DNA of 64,000 bases, from contig JACQYS010000027.1 of NCBI GenBank assembly GCA_016208105.1, positions 1 through 64,000 of the forward strand, given 5' to 3'. A program made the position numbers and the translations under genes. Positions 1-9,584 of the stretch are shown here, one piece after another. Numbering within the stretch: the first letter of the stretch is position 1; each line of letters opens with the position of its first letter. The notes beneath the pieces were generated by a model that was not told the DNA's origin, made no database searches, and worked only from the letters and a program-made list of their open reading frames with translations. The stretch is from Desulfovibrio sp. GTDB lineage: Bacteria; Desulfobacterota; Desulfovibrionia; Desulfovibrionales; Desulfovibrionaceae.

Positions 1-134
1 AGCATCTTCAAAAATACCTCGATGAATTCTGCTACCGATTCAACCGCCGTTTCTGGCCTGGGCAGGGCTTCGACCGCCTCTTGAGGGCCTGCTCCAGTGC
101 CACCCCTGTCACCTATGCGGAGTTAAGGGGATAG
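1..134 (+). CDS. IS1595-family (ISXO2-like) transposase, 3' end only
   Basis: Reading from base 3, the frame gives about 43 residues ending at TAG 132-134. They contain the family's C-terminal signature: a YLDEFCYRFNRR stretch, then FDRLLRACSS, then PVTYAELRG at the terminus. This part follows the DDE catalytic domain in IS1595-family enzymes, so the catalytic residues lie outside the window. The gene runs off the left edge, so whether the element is intact cannot be judged. It abuts the stub of an outer-membrane protein gene in the same orientation, which suggests the element landed in that gene. Confidence 0.8.
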   Translation, partial: HLQKYLDEFCYRFNRRFWPGQGFDRLLRACSSATPVTYAELRG

Positions 135-150
135 CCACGAAAACTTAAGC

Positions 151-336
151 GTGAACGAATACCTGATAGGTGTGAATGTCGACCACACTTTGACCCTGGA
201 CCATGGCCTCAAGCTGGTGGTGGAAACTGGATGGGCGCATGCCGGAGGGCTCCAGAAAAGTATCTGGACCCCCAGGTTCGTCAATGCTGCCAGGGATTCC
301 TGGAAAGTTGCCGGAGGATTTCAGTATACGTTCTAG
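151..336 (+). pseudogene. C-terminal stub of an outer-membrane beta-barrel protein
   Basis: This 61-residue frame begins at a GTG but stays open upstream to about base 127, without a ribosome-binding site. Its residues alternate polar and hydrophobic as in transmembrane beta-strands. It ends in VAGGFQYTF, with the terminal phenylalanine expected of a BAM-recognised last strand. That reads as the end of a porin-like protein whose front has been cut off by the adjacent insertion sequence. The name of the parent protein cannot be determined. It could instead be the natural end of a gene that reads from the left by another route, but the immediate upstream sequence is transposase. Confidence 0.5.
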
Positions 337-360
337 CAGTATCTTGAGCTCGAAAACGCT

Positions 361-1089
361 TCAAACAAGTGCGCCCAGAGCGCCCGCCAGTTCTCCAAGC
401 ACCATGGCCGCTCCCAGAAAATCGCCGTTCACGCCATGCTGCCGCCTGGCCAGGCGGACCAGGAAGAACGTCACCAGACAACCCGCTGCCAACCCCCAGA
501 ACACTGCTCCGGGAGAACTTAAGGCTAAACCCAGGATCAACGATTGGACCAGGGTGACCGCAAAAACCTTCGGTCCAGCCCCGGGTGCGAACAGTGACGA
601 CAATCCCGGCCGGGCCATATTTTTGCACAGGCACAGAACAACCACACTCACGAATCGCCCCAGGACAAAACACCAGCAGATCGCGCCCAGCCGTCCCTGA
701 CCCGACAAAATTCCAAAAGCCAGTATTTGCCCAACCAAGGCCATTACCAAGCCAAGCACTCCGAATGGCCCGCACCGGCTGTCCTTCAGGATTGTCCAGA
801 ACCTGTCCCCGCACGCCCTGCTTCCCCAGGCATCGGCGATGTCGGCCAGTCCGTCCGCATGCAGCCCCCGCGTGAGCCAAAGACTCATACCCGTCACCAT
901 CCATCCCTGGACCCACGCGTATTCCGAAAAAAGACCCGCCAATGCCGGGGTTAAGGAAACAACGCCCACCACAAGCCCGACCAAGGGGAACCAGTACAGA
1001 GTCGCGGGAAAATCCTCCTGATTCACAATTTTCGGAGGACCGAAACGGGTGAGAAACGACAGGGCATTGAAAAAATCACACAGGTGCAT
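361..1089 (-). CDS. cobS: Adenosylcobinamide-GDP ribazoletransferase (cobalamin synthase)
   Basis: The 242-residue integral membrane protein joins adenosylcobinamide-GDP to alpha-ribazole, the last assembly step of cobalamin synthesis. The family motif is present as TRGLHADGLADIADAW near residue 75, holding the conserved acidic residues that bind Mg2+, and several hydrophobic segments follow. Length is typical of CobS. It lies 6 bases downstream of the SAM-hydrolase-family gene on the same strand, so the two may be co-transcribed. No other cobalamin genes are visible here. Confidence 0.93.
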   Translation of the reverse strand: MHLCDFFNALSFLTRFGPPKIVNQEDFPATLYWFPLVGLVVGVVSLTPALAGLFSEYAWVQGWMVTGMSLWLTRGLHADGLADIADAWGSRACGDRFWTILKDSRCGPFGVLGLVMALVGQILAFGILSGQGRLGAICWCFVLGRFVSVVVLCLCKNMARPGLSSLFAPGAGPKVFAVTLVQSLILGLALSSPGAVFWGLAAGCLVTFFLVRLARRQHGVNGDFLGAAMVLGELAGALGALV

Positions 1090-1095
1090 AGTGTA

Positions 1096-1893
1096 TCAGC
1101 GCCTCTCGATGCGTATGGATACGGCGGTTCCACAAGCCAGATCCAGGGCCTGGGCAGCGGAATCCTGGTTCATGGCCAGCTCCAGGTACCCCTGGCTTCC
1201 TTTGATGATTCCGACCTGACCAGGCTCCAGCCGTTCGTACGTCAGTACCGGAAGCAATGGAACCTCATGCGGTGAAGCCAGGGCAGGTCGTTTCCCTTTG
1301 AAAACAACTGTTTCCCAATCTTCTGAATCGAGATTCAGCAGGCAGTTCCCGAACCGGTCAACATGGAGCACCACGGCATCCACTCCATCGACCGTACGTT
1401 CGGGCTCTGCTTCGGGAAGACGGACCAAGGAATGAGGGTTTATCTCCGCGCCCAATTCGCTCGTTGCCGTGCCGCACAAGATGCGAGCGGCCAATGGGGC
1501 GAAGAGGTCACGGCCGTGGAACGTGGCGCTGGCTCGCCCCCGCCAGGCGGGAGTGACGTCACGCACCAGGCTCGCCCCCGCCTTGTGCAGCAGGAACGTA
1601 AGCAACCCGTTGTCCGGGGCCAGGAAGTATTGGCGGTACTTCTCCAAGAGCACAATCCGCCGGTTGCCGCCCACCCCAGGGTCTACCACGGAAAGAAACA
1701 CCGCTCCCTCAGGAAAGTGGTTCTGGCTGGCGGCCAGAAAAAATCCCGCTTGAAGAATATTGTAGGGTTCAACCTGATGGCACAAATCAACCAGGATTGT
1801 ATCGGGACAATGGCGAAGAAGCGCGCCCTTCATCTGGCCGGCATACGGGTCTGAAAGGCCGAAATCGGTGAGCAGCACTGCGTGGCGGGGCAT
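1096..1893 (-). CDS. SAM hydrolase / SAM hydroxide adenosyltransferase family protein (DUF62)
   Basis: The 265-residue protein starts MPRHAVLLTDFGLSDPY and carries the family landmarks LLTDFG, an SVVDPGVGG segment and APDNGLL. These are shared with fluorinase/chlorinase-like enzymes, whose bacterial members mostly hydrolyse S-adenosylmethionine to adenosine and methionine. The ATG at 1893 is preferred to one 30 bases upstream because AGGAG lies five bases before it. It precedes cobS on the same strand. Hydrolase activity is a family inference; the halide-using enzymes are rare. Confidence 0.85.
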   Translation of the reverse strand: MPRHAVLLTDFGLSDPYAGQMKGALLRHCPDTILVDLCHQVEPYNILQAGFFLAASQNHFPEGAVFLSVVDPGVGGNRRIVLLEKYRQYFLAPDNGLLTFLLHKAGASLVRDVTPAWRGRASATFHGRDLFAPLAARILCGTATSELGAEINPHSLVRLPEAEPERTVDGVDAVVLHVDRFGNCLLNLDSEDWETVVFKGKRPALASPHEVPLLPVLTYERLEPGQVGIIKGSQGYLELAMNQDSAAQALDLACGTAVSIRIERR

Positions 1894-1976
1894 GTGGGCT
1901 CCTGGAAGGCGGCGCCCAGGCAACTGCGAGCGGGATGCTCCCTTGGCGGGGCTGGACGGTCGTCCTGGTGCGCGGT

Positions 1977-2615
1977 TCAGCGTTCCTGGTTGTCCAGGGT
2001 CAAGTTGAAAGCCACGGCATAGAGATGATGGAAGAAGTCCACATATTCCAGATACACGTTGTCTGGCACGTTGATGCGGGCTGGTGCGAAGTTGATGATG
2101 CCGCGCACGCCGGAGTCAACCAGATAGTTGGCAGCGCGCTGAGCACGCTCGGGCGGAGTTGTGATGAGCCCGATGGAGATGCCCAGTTCTTCCACTTTTT
2201 CCTTCAAGCGGCGTGAGCAGATGACCTCCAGGCCGGAGACCTCCTCGCCAATCTTGAAGGGATCGCAATCGAAGGCGCCTATGATGTGGAATCCCCGGCG
2301 CTGAAAATCCTGGTGCCGCAAAAGCGCCTTGCCCAGGTTGCCAACTCCCACCAATGCCGCCTTCCAGACTCGGTCCACGCCCAGGGCCTGCTTGATGGAA
2401 TTGATCAGGTCCTGCACGAAATAACCGACCCCACGCACGCCGAACTCACCAAAATAAGCGAGATCCTTACGGATCTGGGATGGATTGACGTTGCAGGCCT
2501 TGGCCAGGACTTCAGAAGACAGAACCTCTGATCCTTCCCGGCTGAAACTCTCCAGCACTTGGACATAGAGGGCCAGCCGCTGGATTGTGGCGCGTGGGAT
2601 GTGCTCGCTTTTCAC
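1977..2615 (-). CDS. rex: Redox-sensing transcriptional repressor Rex
   Basis: This 212-residue repressor senses the NADH/NAD+ ratio. The N-terminal winged helix (about residues 8-75) carries the conserved PSQIRKDLAYFGEFG recognition segment. A Rossmann fold begins at GVGNLGKAL and the C-terminal helix mediates dimer swapping. The start codon is GTG and no strong ribosome-binding site is visible. In Desulfovibrio the rex gene borders the F0 genes atpE and atpB, as here, and Rex regulates energy-metabolism genes in that group. A loose Rex-like site is noted upstream of the F0 operon. Confidence 0.95.
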   Translation of the reverse strand: MKSEHIPRATIQRLALYVQVLESFSREGSEVLSSEVLAKACNVNPSQIRKDLAYFGEFGVRGVGYFVQDLINSIKQALGVDRVWKAALVGVGNLGKALLRHQDFQRRGFHIIGAFDCDPFKIGEEVSGLEVICSRRLKEKVEELGISIGLITTPPERAQRAANYLVDSGVRGIINFAPARINVPDNVYLEYVDFFHHLYAVAFNLTLDNQER

Positions 2616-2654
2616 GGTACCGAAGCTTTTTGTTCGATGCGTTGCCGTGCCCGG

Positions 2655-2689
2655 AAAAAAAACCGGGAGGCCCTGTGGGGGCCTCCCGG
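2655..2689 (-). terminator. Intrinsic terminator of the F0 operon
   Basis: An 11-bp perfect stem (CCGGGAGGCCC with its complement, 5-base loop) is followed on the minus strand by eight T residues. It lies just past the atpE stop, between atpE and rex. Confidence 0.9.
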
Positions 2690-2704
2690 CGGCACTTAAT
2701 GCAA

Positions 2705-3770
<1,066 letters not shown>

Positions 3771-3773
3771 GTC

Positions 3774-4193
3774 CTAGGCCTCCTTCGCGCTATTAGACCC
3801 AGCCCGTCTCAGGGCCCCCCACACCAAAATCGTCACCATTACCGTGGACATGCCGGTGAGTATGGCCCACACCGGCCATCCGGCTTCCACGATCATCACA
3901 TACAAACCCGCGCCCGTGATGCCCAGGCGCACGAAAAACCTGAAAAACGCCCCGCCCACGGCTCCCGCGGTGCTGGAGAGCAGCCCCTGGGCGAAACGAA
4001 CCATCCACCAGAAGTTGACCGTGACCAGAAAGGCTCCGCAGGAGTAGGCCACCCCCCAGGTGCCCAGCCCGGACAGCACCAGGGCCGTCAAGCTGGTCAC
4101 CAGAGCCATCACGATCTGGTCTCGCAACAGGGCGCGCCCTTCGAGGTGATGGAAGCCGGCCTTGGCCAAAAGCTGGTCCAGGAGCTTACGCAT
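3774..4193 (-). CDS. ATP synthase I-like membrane protein (AtpI family)
   Basis: The 139-residue protein has four predicted membrane helices and lies immediately before atpB, the usual position of AtpI, an accessory factor in c-ring assembly or Mg2+ supply. The ATG at 4193 is preceded by an AGAGGT ribosome-binding site. A longer in-frame start at 4265 would put a basic extension inside the upstream gene and is less likely. It overlaps the upstream AtpZ-like gene by 8 bases. Sequence conservation in this family is low, so the call rests mainly on topology and position. Confidence 0.75.
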   Translation of the reverse strand: MRKLLDQLLAKAGFHHLEGRALLRDQIVMALVTSLTALVLSGLGTWGVAYSCGAFLVTVNFWWMVRFAQGLLSSTAGAVGGAFFRFFVRLGITGAGLYVMIVEAGWPVWAILTGMSTVMVTILVWGALRRAGSNSAKEA

Positions 4194-4494
4194 CGCCCGG
4201 ACCTCTCTTTTGCTCGGCCTTTCCGTCCGGCGTATCCGCCGATGCAGCCTCTGGGGCGTTACCAAGGGACTGGGTCTTGCTCATCTTCATGGCGTCCAGG
4301 TACATGACGCGAAATCCCGCTATTATGCCCATGATCAGCCAGAAGAGAAGACCCCAGGGTGACGTGTCGAACCACTTGTCGCAGTAGTATCCGAACACCA
4401 GCCCAACAATTGTGTGGGCAACGAAGTTGGTGCCCATCACGGCGGCCTTTTCGATGCCCTCCCAGGTCCCTTTGTCCCGTTTCTTAAAGATCAA
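4186..4494 (-). CDS. AtpZ/AtpI-family small F0 accessory protein
   Basis: The product of about 102 residues has two hydrophobic helices (around GTNFVAHTIVGLVFGYYCDKW and GLLFWLIMGIIAGFRVM) and a charged C-terminal tail. This is the layout of ATPase gene 1 / AtpZ proteins at the head of bacterial F0 operons. A TTG start at 4494 is proposed because GGGGAGG sits 6 bases upstream. An ATG at 4560 gives a 124-residue form with an uncharacteristic basic leader. It is first of four overlapping or abutting F0 genes. Confidence 0.7.
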   Translation of the reverse strand: MIFKKRDKGTWEGIEKAAVMGTNFVAHTIVGLVFGYYCDKWFDTSPWGLLFWLIMGIIAGFRVMYLDAMKMSKTQSLGNAPEAASADTPDGKAEQKRGPGDA

Positions 4495-4716
4495 CCGCAA
4501 CCTCCCCGGCGCCTTCCCGGCGAGCGGTCGGACAACCACGGTACTCGTGCATTGCTTCACAAGTGCGGGAGGCCTACCACAGGCGTACGCTTTCCGTCAA
4601 CGCGCCATCGCCTTTAAACTGGTTTTTTTCAGGATTATTTTTCCGCGAGAAACGGGGATATGCCTGCGTTCCACAAACTCAGCGGGCAGCTTGTGCAATT
4701 TCGCCACAAACTCCCG

Positions 4717-5844
4717 TCAGGGAAGCACCTCGGCCTCGAATTCCCGTTTGCCGTTCTCGTAGCGCACCATGATCACGGGTTTGAGCGGCGGACTTAAGGG
4801 TTCGGAGTAACTGATATCCCCCGTTACCCCGGAGTACTTCCTGGTGGCTGAAAGGGCCCTGCGTACCTGGACCGGTTCGGACGATTTGGCCCGGCGCACC
4901 GCATCAGCGATAAGCCCCACGGTATCGTAGCCCAGGGCCGCGAAACCGCTCTCGGGCTCCGCTCCGCAAGATGCCTTCCAGTCCGCCACGAACCGCCGCA
5001 CTTCCTGGCGCGGGCTGTCGTACGACACATGGGTGGAAAAGAAAATCCCTGAAGCCGCCTTGTCGCCCAGTTGGGACAAGAGAGGGGTGTCAAACCCGTC
5101 CCCAGAGAAAATAGGGCCGGCGTACCCGGCTGTACGCAAGGCAGTGACCGAAGGAACGAGATCTTCCGGGACACCCGACACGAAAACCGCCTGGCATGTG
5201 CCCGACGTCAGGCAGGCTGGCAGCGCTCCGCCAAGGGGGTTGGGGCTGGCAGCAGAGAAGTGCTGGCGAGCCGGGATGTTTCCGCCGCGGGTGACGTATC
5301 CCTTTGTGAAATACCCGGACAGGGCCGTGGTGAAGGCGAAGTCCCTGTCCGTCAGGACGAACATGGACTGGATGTTCTTGCGGCGCAGCACGAACTTGGC
5401 CACGGCCTTGCCCTGGGCGTCGTCCCCGAAACAGGTCATGAAATAGTAGGGCCCCAGCATGCGGGGCAGGGTGGGGAGAGTGGCGCCGGCCGTGATGAAC
5501 GGGATGCGCGCCTGAGTGGCAACCTCGCCAGCCACCAGGGCGGAGTCCGAATCGTTCAGTCCCGCAATTGCGCAAACCCCGGCCTGCGTGAGTTCCTTGG
5601 CGGCTTCACGGCAGCGCTCCGGGTCAGAGGCTCCATCGCGCACTTCAAGGGCCAGCGGCCGCCCGAGCACCCCGCCGGAGCGGTTAACGCGCTCCACAGC
5701 GAGCTTCATCCCCTCCAGCCCGGGTGCGTCTATCGAGGCCATGGTCCCTGTGAGATTGTACACCACGCCTATGACCACAGGCTTGGCCGCAGAGGACGGA
5801 ACAGCGAATGCCGCCAACATGGCGAAAACGAGCAGTGCGCGCAT
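4717..5844 (-). CDS. Periplasmic binding protein, branched-chain amino acid (LivK) type
   Basis: The 375-residue protein begins with a signal peptide (MRALLVFAMLAAFAVPSSAA) and continues as a type 1 periplasmic binding fold: GVVYNLTGTMASIDAPGLEGMKLAVE near the N-terminus and GYDTVGLIADAV near residue 315. AAGGAG lies 7 bases before the ATG. No transporter permease or ATPase is next to it; the complete liv transporter of this window is 40 kb away with its own binding protein. The ligand is unknown; related proteins bind amino acids, amides or aromatic acids. Confidence 0.85.
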   Translation of the reverse strand: MRALLVFAMLAAFAVPSSAAKPVVIGVVYNLTGTMASIDAPGLEGMKLAVERVNRSGGVLGRPLALEVRDGASDPERCREAAKELTQAGVCAIAGLNDSDSALVAGEVATQARIPFITAGATLPTLPRMLGPYYFMTCFGDDAQGKAVAKFVLRRKNIQSMFVLTDRDFAFTTALSGYFTKGYVTRGGNIPARQHFSAASPNPLGGALPACLTSGTCQAVFVSGVPEDLVPSVTALRTAGYAGPIFSGDGFDTPLLSQLGDKAASGIFFSTHVSYDSPRQEVRRFVADWKASCGAEPESGFAALGYDTVGLIADAVRRAKSSEPVQVRRALSATRKYSGVTGDISYSEPLSPPLKPVIMVRYENGKREFEAEVLP

Positions 5845-6064
5845 GAAACCACTCCTTAAGATGGTGGGACGCCATATCGTCTGGGGCGCCGTCGAGGACC
5901 TGGAAGAAGACTCCTAGCCCGGCCGGGAGTTCGTTCGCAAGACAACGCTAGAGCACACGGGCATCCGTTCATGCCTAATTTCCAAGACTCGCGCAACGCC
6001 GTTCGGCTTGCCCACCCAAGACATCAAGGCTATGGACCTCAAAACATTCTTCCCCGGACATCCC

Positions 6065-7177
6065 ATGAAACACCTCTTTGCGCTGCTGTTTGTTCTGACC
6101 CTCATCCCGGGCTGTTCCATCGGCCCGGCCAAGCTCCCCGCCACCCGCATGGACTACAACATTGCCGTGCAGCGCTCGAGCAACGAGGAGATGCTGCTCA
6201 ACCTGGTGCGCATGAAGTATTTCGAACAGCCCCTCTTTATGCAGGTGGGATCCATAGCTTCCAGCTTCAACTACAACGTCTCGGGCTCCGCCACCGGCAC
6301 ATTCCCTGACCAGAGAGATTTTTTGCGCGGTGTTTACTATACCTACTTGCCTTCCATCACGGCGCAGTATTCCGATACCCCCACCGTCACCTACACGCCT
6401 TTCCAGGGACAAACCTATGCCCAGCAGTTCCTGGCCGAGCTGGACTTCGAGCGCTTCGTGGTGCTCTACCGCTCGGGCTGGGACATCGAGTACCTCATGA
6501 AGGTGCTGGTCACTCGAATAGGACGCCTTGACCATAGCTTCGACACCCGCTCTGGGTTCATAAACCAAGCAGAACATCAGAACTTTCTTGAACTCACCGA
6601 GATCATCGCCCGAATGGACGACCGCGGCGAATTGGACATCGTCACGGCGTCACCCGGGAAGGACAAGCCCAACATCACGTTGATGACCATGCGGGTACGG
6701 CATCCCTCCATCATCAAGCGCATTGAGCATCTCACCGGGGTGGAACTCAAAACGCACACCAACGAGCACGGATTCCTGGTGGCCAAGGTGCAGCTTGTGC
6801 ACGTCAAGGAGCGTGAGCTGGCCCAAGGCTCCAAGGAAAACGGAGGGTTTGCCACCATGGCGTTCACCCTTCGCAACTGTCTGCGGGCCATGGACGTTTT
6901 AGCCCAGGGCATCGATACCCCCAAGGAACTCGTCTCGAAAAAGGCCGCCTTCGACCTGCGATCCCAGTTCTCCGACGTGATGGACATCCGTTCTTCCCGT
7001 ACACGTCCTTCCGACACGTATGTTGCCGTGAACCACGGCGGCTGGTGGTATTATATCCGCAACGAGGATGCCCGCTCCAAGGAGATCTTCCAGCTCATGC
7101 TCAACATTTTCGCTCTGCAATCCGCGGATCCTCCCAAAAACGCCCCGGTCTTGACCCTTCCCGTGGGCGGCAATTAG
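6065..7177 (+). CDS. Predicted lipoprotein of unknown function
   Basis: The 370-residue product starts MKHLFALLFVLTLIPGC; the LIPGC lipobox places the lipidated cysteine near residue 17, so the mature protein is membrane-anchored. I do not recognise a characterised family. A repeated theme is aromatic and polar, for example SDTPTVTYTPFQGQ, which resembles conserved hypothetical lipoproteins of deltaproteobacteria. In-frame ATGs at 6008 and 6035 would bury the signal peptide and are rejected. It stands alone between divergent and unrelated genes, and 33 bases precede hisI. Confidence 0.75.
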   Translation: MKHLFALLFVLTLIPGCSIGPAKLPATRMDYNIAVQRSSNEEMLLNLVRMKYFEQPLFMQVGSIASSFNYNVSGSATGTFPDQRDFLRGVYYTYLPSITAQYSDTPTVTYTPFQGQTYAQQFLAELDFERFVVLYRSGWDIEYLMKVLVTRIGRLDHSFDTRSGFINQAEHQNFLELTEIIARMDDRGELDIVTASPGKDKPNITLMTMRVRHPSIIKRIEHLTGVELKTHTNEHGFLVAKVQLVHVKERELAQGSKENGGFATMAFTLRNCLRAMDVLAQGIDTPKELVSKKAAFDLRSQFSDVMDIRSSRTRPSDTYVAVNHGGWWYYIRNEDARSKEIFQLMLNIFALQSADPPKNAPVLTLPVGGN

Positions 7178-7210
7178 GGTGCGAGAGATCAACTGAGCCA
7201 AGGACGAATT

Positions 7211-7597
7211 ATGTTCAAACCTGATTTTGAAAAAGGCGGAGGTCTCATCCCCGCCATCGCGCAGGACGCCGCCACCGGCGAAGTGCTCATGCTGGCCTAC
7301 ATGAACGAGCTGGCCTGGGAAAAAACCTTGGAGACCGGCGAGGTCCACTACTACAGCCGCAGCAGGAACAAGCTCTGGCACAAGGGAGGCACCTCCGGGC
7401 ACGTGCAGAAGGTGAAGTCCATCCGCCTGGACTGCGACCGCGACGCCGTGGTCGTGCTCATCGAGCAGGTCGGCGGGGCCGCCTGCCACGAAGGCTATCG
7501 CTCCTGCTTCTTCAGGGAAGTTGGTGAAAACGGCCAGGCAGTGGAATGCTCGCCCAAGGTTTTCGACCCCGAAAAGGTCTACGGCCCGGGCGCTTGA
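7211..7597 (+). CDS. hisI: Phosphoribosyl-AMP cyclohydrolase
   Basis: The 128-residue enzyme opens the purine ring of phosphoribosyl-AMP in histidine synthesis. The metal-binding cysteines are in [19 protein letters not shown], and HKGGTSGH is the conserved substrate loop. It is the single-domain form without the HisE pyrophosphohydrolase. Its TGA overlaps the ATG of cdsA, so it heads an operon whose other genes are not histidine-related. Confidence 0.95.
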   Translation: MFKPDFEKGGGLIPAIAQDAATGEVLMLAYMNELAWEKTLETGEVHYYSRSRNKLWHKGGTSGHVQKVKSIRLDCDRDAVVVLIEQVGGAACHEGYRSCFFREVGENGQAVECSPKVFDPEKVYGPGA

Positions 7598-8376
7598 TGG
7601 CCATCAGTTCCCACGCCCCCCGTCTGGCCACCGCCGCCGTGGGCCTACCGGTCCTGGCTGTCTGCATCTGGCTTGGCGGGGGCTACATTTTTGCGCTTAC
7701 TCTGGCTGTTGCCTTGATCGGACTCTGGGAATTCCAGGGGTTCTTTCCGGGCAGCGGCCCCTGCATTCGCGCACTGGGCCTCGGTCTGGGCGCGGCCATG
7801 GTCTGGCTTGGCTACCGCCACGGAACCGCCGCCGCGCTGGCAGTGGTCCTGGCCGCCTTCTGGCTCGAAGAACTAGCCCGCCTTTTCCATAAACAGGATA
7901 CTTCGCCCCGGTGGCTGCTGGCTGTTTCACTTCTCTACATTCCCGGAAGCCTTCAGTTTCTGACCCTTTTTGGTCCAGGCGAGACCGCGCTGGTTTTGGC
8001 CTCGGTCATGGCCACGGACACAGGGGCCTACTACGCGGGTCACCTCATCGGCGGCCCCAAGATATGGCCTTCGGTCTCTCCCAAGAAAACCTGGGCCGGA
8101 AGCGTTGGCGGACTGGCTGCTGCAGTAGCCGTCTGCCTTGTGGCCGCAACCTTCTGGGGCAAGGCGTCCCTTGTCGCCTTCATGGCGCTGGGGGTCTGCC
8201 TTTCCGTGGCATCCCAAATGGGGGATTTCATGGAGTCCTCTCTCAAGCGGGCCGCCGGCATCAAGGACTCCGGCAATCTGCTGCCCGGCCACGGCGGCAT
8301 TCTGGACCGCATCGACGGAGTCATCCCGGCGGTCCTGGTCTATGCCCTGGCCAGAAGCCTGGTAAACTTTTTATGA
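7597..8376 (+). CDS. cdsA: Phosphatidate cytidylyltransferase (CDP-diglyceride synthase)
   Basis: The 259-residue membrane enzyme makes CDP-diacylglycerol for phospholipid synthesis. About eight hydrophobic segments are visible. The C-terminal CdsA signature spans KTWAGSVGG to SGNLLPGHGGILDRIDG. The ATG overlaps the hisI stop (TGATG), and its own stop overlaps the dxr start (ATGA). The longer frame from 7546 is hisI sequence. Confidence 0.95.
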   Translation: MAISSHAPRLATAAVGLPVLAVCIWLGGGYIFALTLAVALIGLWEFQGFFPGSGPCIRALGLGLGAAMVWLGYRHGTAAALAVVLAAFWLEELARLFHKQDTSPRWLLAVSLLYIPGSLQFLTLFGPGETALVLASVMATDTGAYYAGHLIGGPKIWPSVSPKKTWAGSVGGLAAAVAVCLVAATFWGKASLVAFMALGVCLSVASQMGDFMESSLKRAAGIKDSGNLLPGHGGILDRIDGVIPAVLVYALARSLVNFL

Positions 8377-9584
8377 TCGATTACATTTCGACTCTGCCCA
8401 AGGCCAGCGACCTCCCCTCGTTTCCCAGGCGCATCTGCGTGCTGGGATCCACCGGTTCCATCGGCGATTCCGCTCTGGCAGTGGCGGCCGATCATCCCGG
8501 CCAGTTCGAGGTCACGGCCCTGGCCGGGGCGCGCAACGTGGACCGCCTGGCGGAACAGGCCGCGCGCTTCAGGCCCCGCTATTTGGCCGTGCTGGACGAG
8601 GCCGGGGCGGCCAGGCTCAAAGAGATCCTCCCTGCCGGATACCGCCCCGAGATACTCTGGGGCCCAGGCGCTTACGTCACCCTGGCCGCTCTGCCAGAGG
8701 TGCAGGTGGTGCTTTCGGCCATCGTGGGCGCGGCGGGCCTGCCCCCGACGCTGGCAGCGGCCCAATCCGGCAAGGTGCTGGCCCTGGCCAACAAGGAATC
8801 ACTGGTATTGGCCGGCCACCTGATCCGGCGAGCCTGCCGCGAGTCCGGGGCCGTGGTCCTGCCCGTGGACTCCGAGCACAACGCCCTCTTTCAATCCTTG
8901 GCCGGGCATTCTGGCGACGATGTGGACCACCTCATCCTAACTGCTTCTGGCGGCCCCTTCCGCTCCTGGCCCAGCGTTGACCTGCCCCGCGCCACCGCCG
9001 CCCAGGCTCTGAAGCACCCCAACTGGTCCATGGGCGCCAAAATAAGCATCGATTCGGCTACGTTAATGAACAAAGGGCTCGAGGTCATCGAGGCCTGCTG
9101 GCTGTATGGATTGCCCCAGGAGAGGGTGAAAGTCCTGGTGCATCCCCAGTCCATAGTGCACTCTCTGGCCGCCTACCGGGACGGCTCTCTGCTGGCCCAG
9201 ATGGGCCAGCCGGACATGCGCATAGCCATCGCCTACTGCCTGTGCTACCCGAGCAGGCTGCCGCTCAAGATCGCTCCCCTGGATCTTTCGGCCCTGGGTT
9301 CGCTCACTTTCCAGGAACCCCGCACGGACGATTTTCCCTGCCTGGAACTGGCACGCCGCGCCGTGGCCGAAAGCCCGGCCCACTGCGTGGCCTTAAACGC
9401 CGCCAACGAGGTGGCCGTGGAGTGGTTCCTCAAGGACCGCATCGGTTTTTGCGACATCCCCCGGGCAGTGGCCTGGGCCCTGGACAGACAACAGGGACTG
9501 GACGATCCGGATTTTATGACCATAATGGAGGTTGACTCCGCCACGCGCCGTGCCGTGGCGAAATACCTCATGGAAGGCACATGA
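8373..9584 (+). CDS. dxr: 1-deoxy-D-xylulose-5-phosphate reductoisomerase
   Basis: This 403-residue enzyme catalyses the second step of the MEP isoprenoid pathway. The N-terminal NADPH-binding motif reads LGSTGSIGDSAL; the ANKESLVLAG and LTASGGPF stretches and the metal-binding PVDSEHNALFQ are all intact. It starts in a 4-base ATGA overlap with cdsA and ends in another with rseP, so the genes are almost certainly co-translated. Confidence 0.96.
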   Translation: MIDYISTLPKASDLPSFPRRICVLGSTGSIGDSALAVAADHPGQFEVTALAGARNVDRLAEQAARFRPRYLAVLDEAGAARLKEILPAGYRPEILWGPGAYVTLAALPEVQVVLSAIVGAAGLPPTLAAAQSGKVLALANKESLVLAGHLIRRACRESGAVVLPVDSEHNALFQSLAGHSGDDVDHLILTASGGPFRSWPSVDLPRATAAQALKHPNWSMGAKISIDSATLMNKGLEVIEACWLYGLPQERVKVLVHPQSIVHSLAAYRDGSLLAQMGQPDMRIAIAYCLCYPSRLPLKIAPLDLSALGSLTFQEPRTDDFPCLELARRAVAESPAHCVALNAANEVAVEWFLKDRIGFCDIPRAVAWALDRQQGLDDPDFMTIMEVDSATRRAVAKYLMEGT

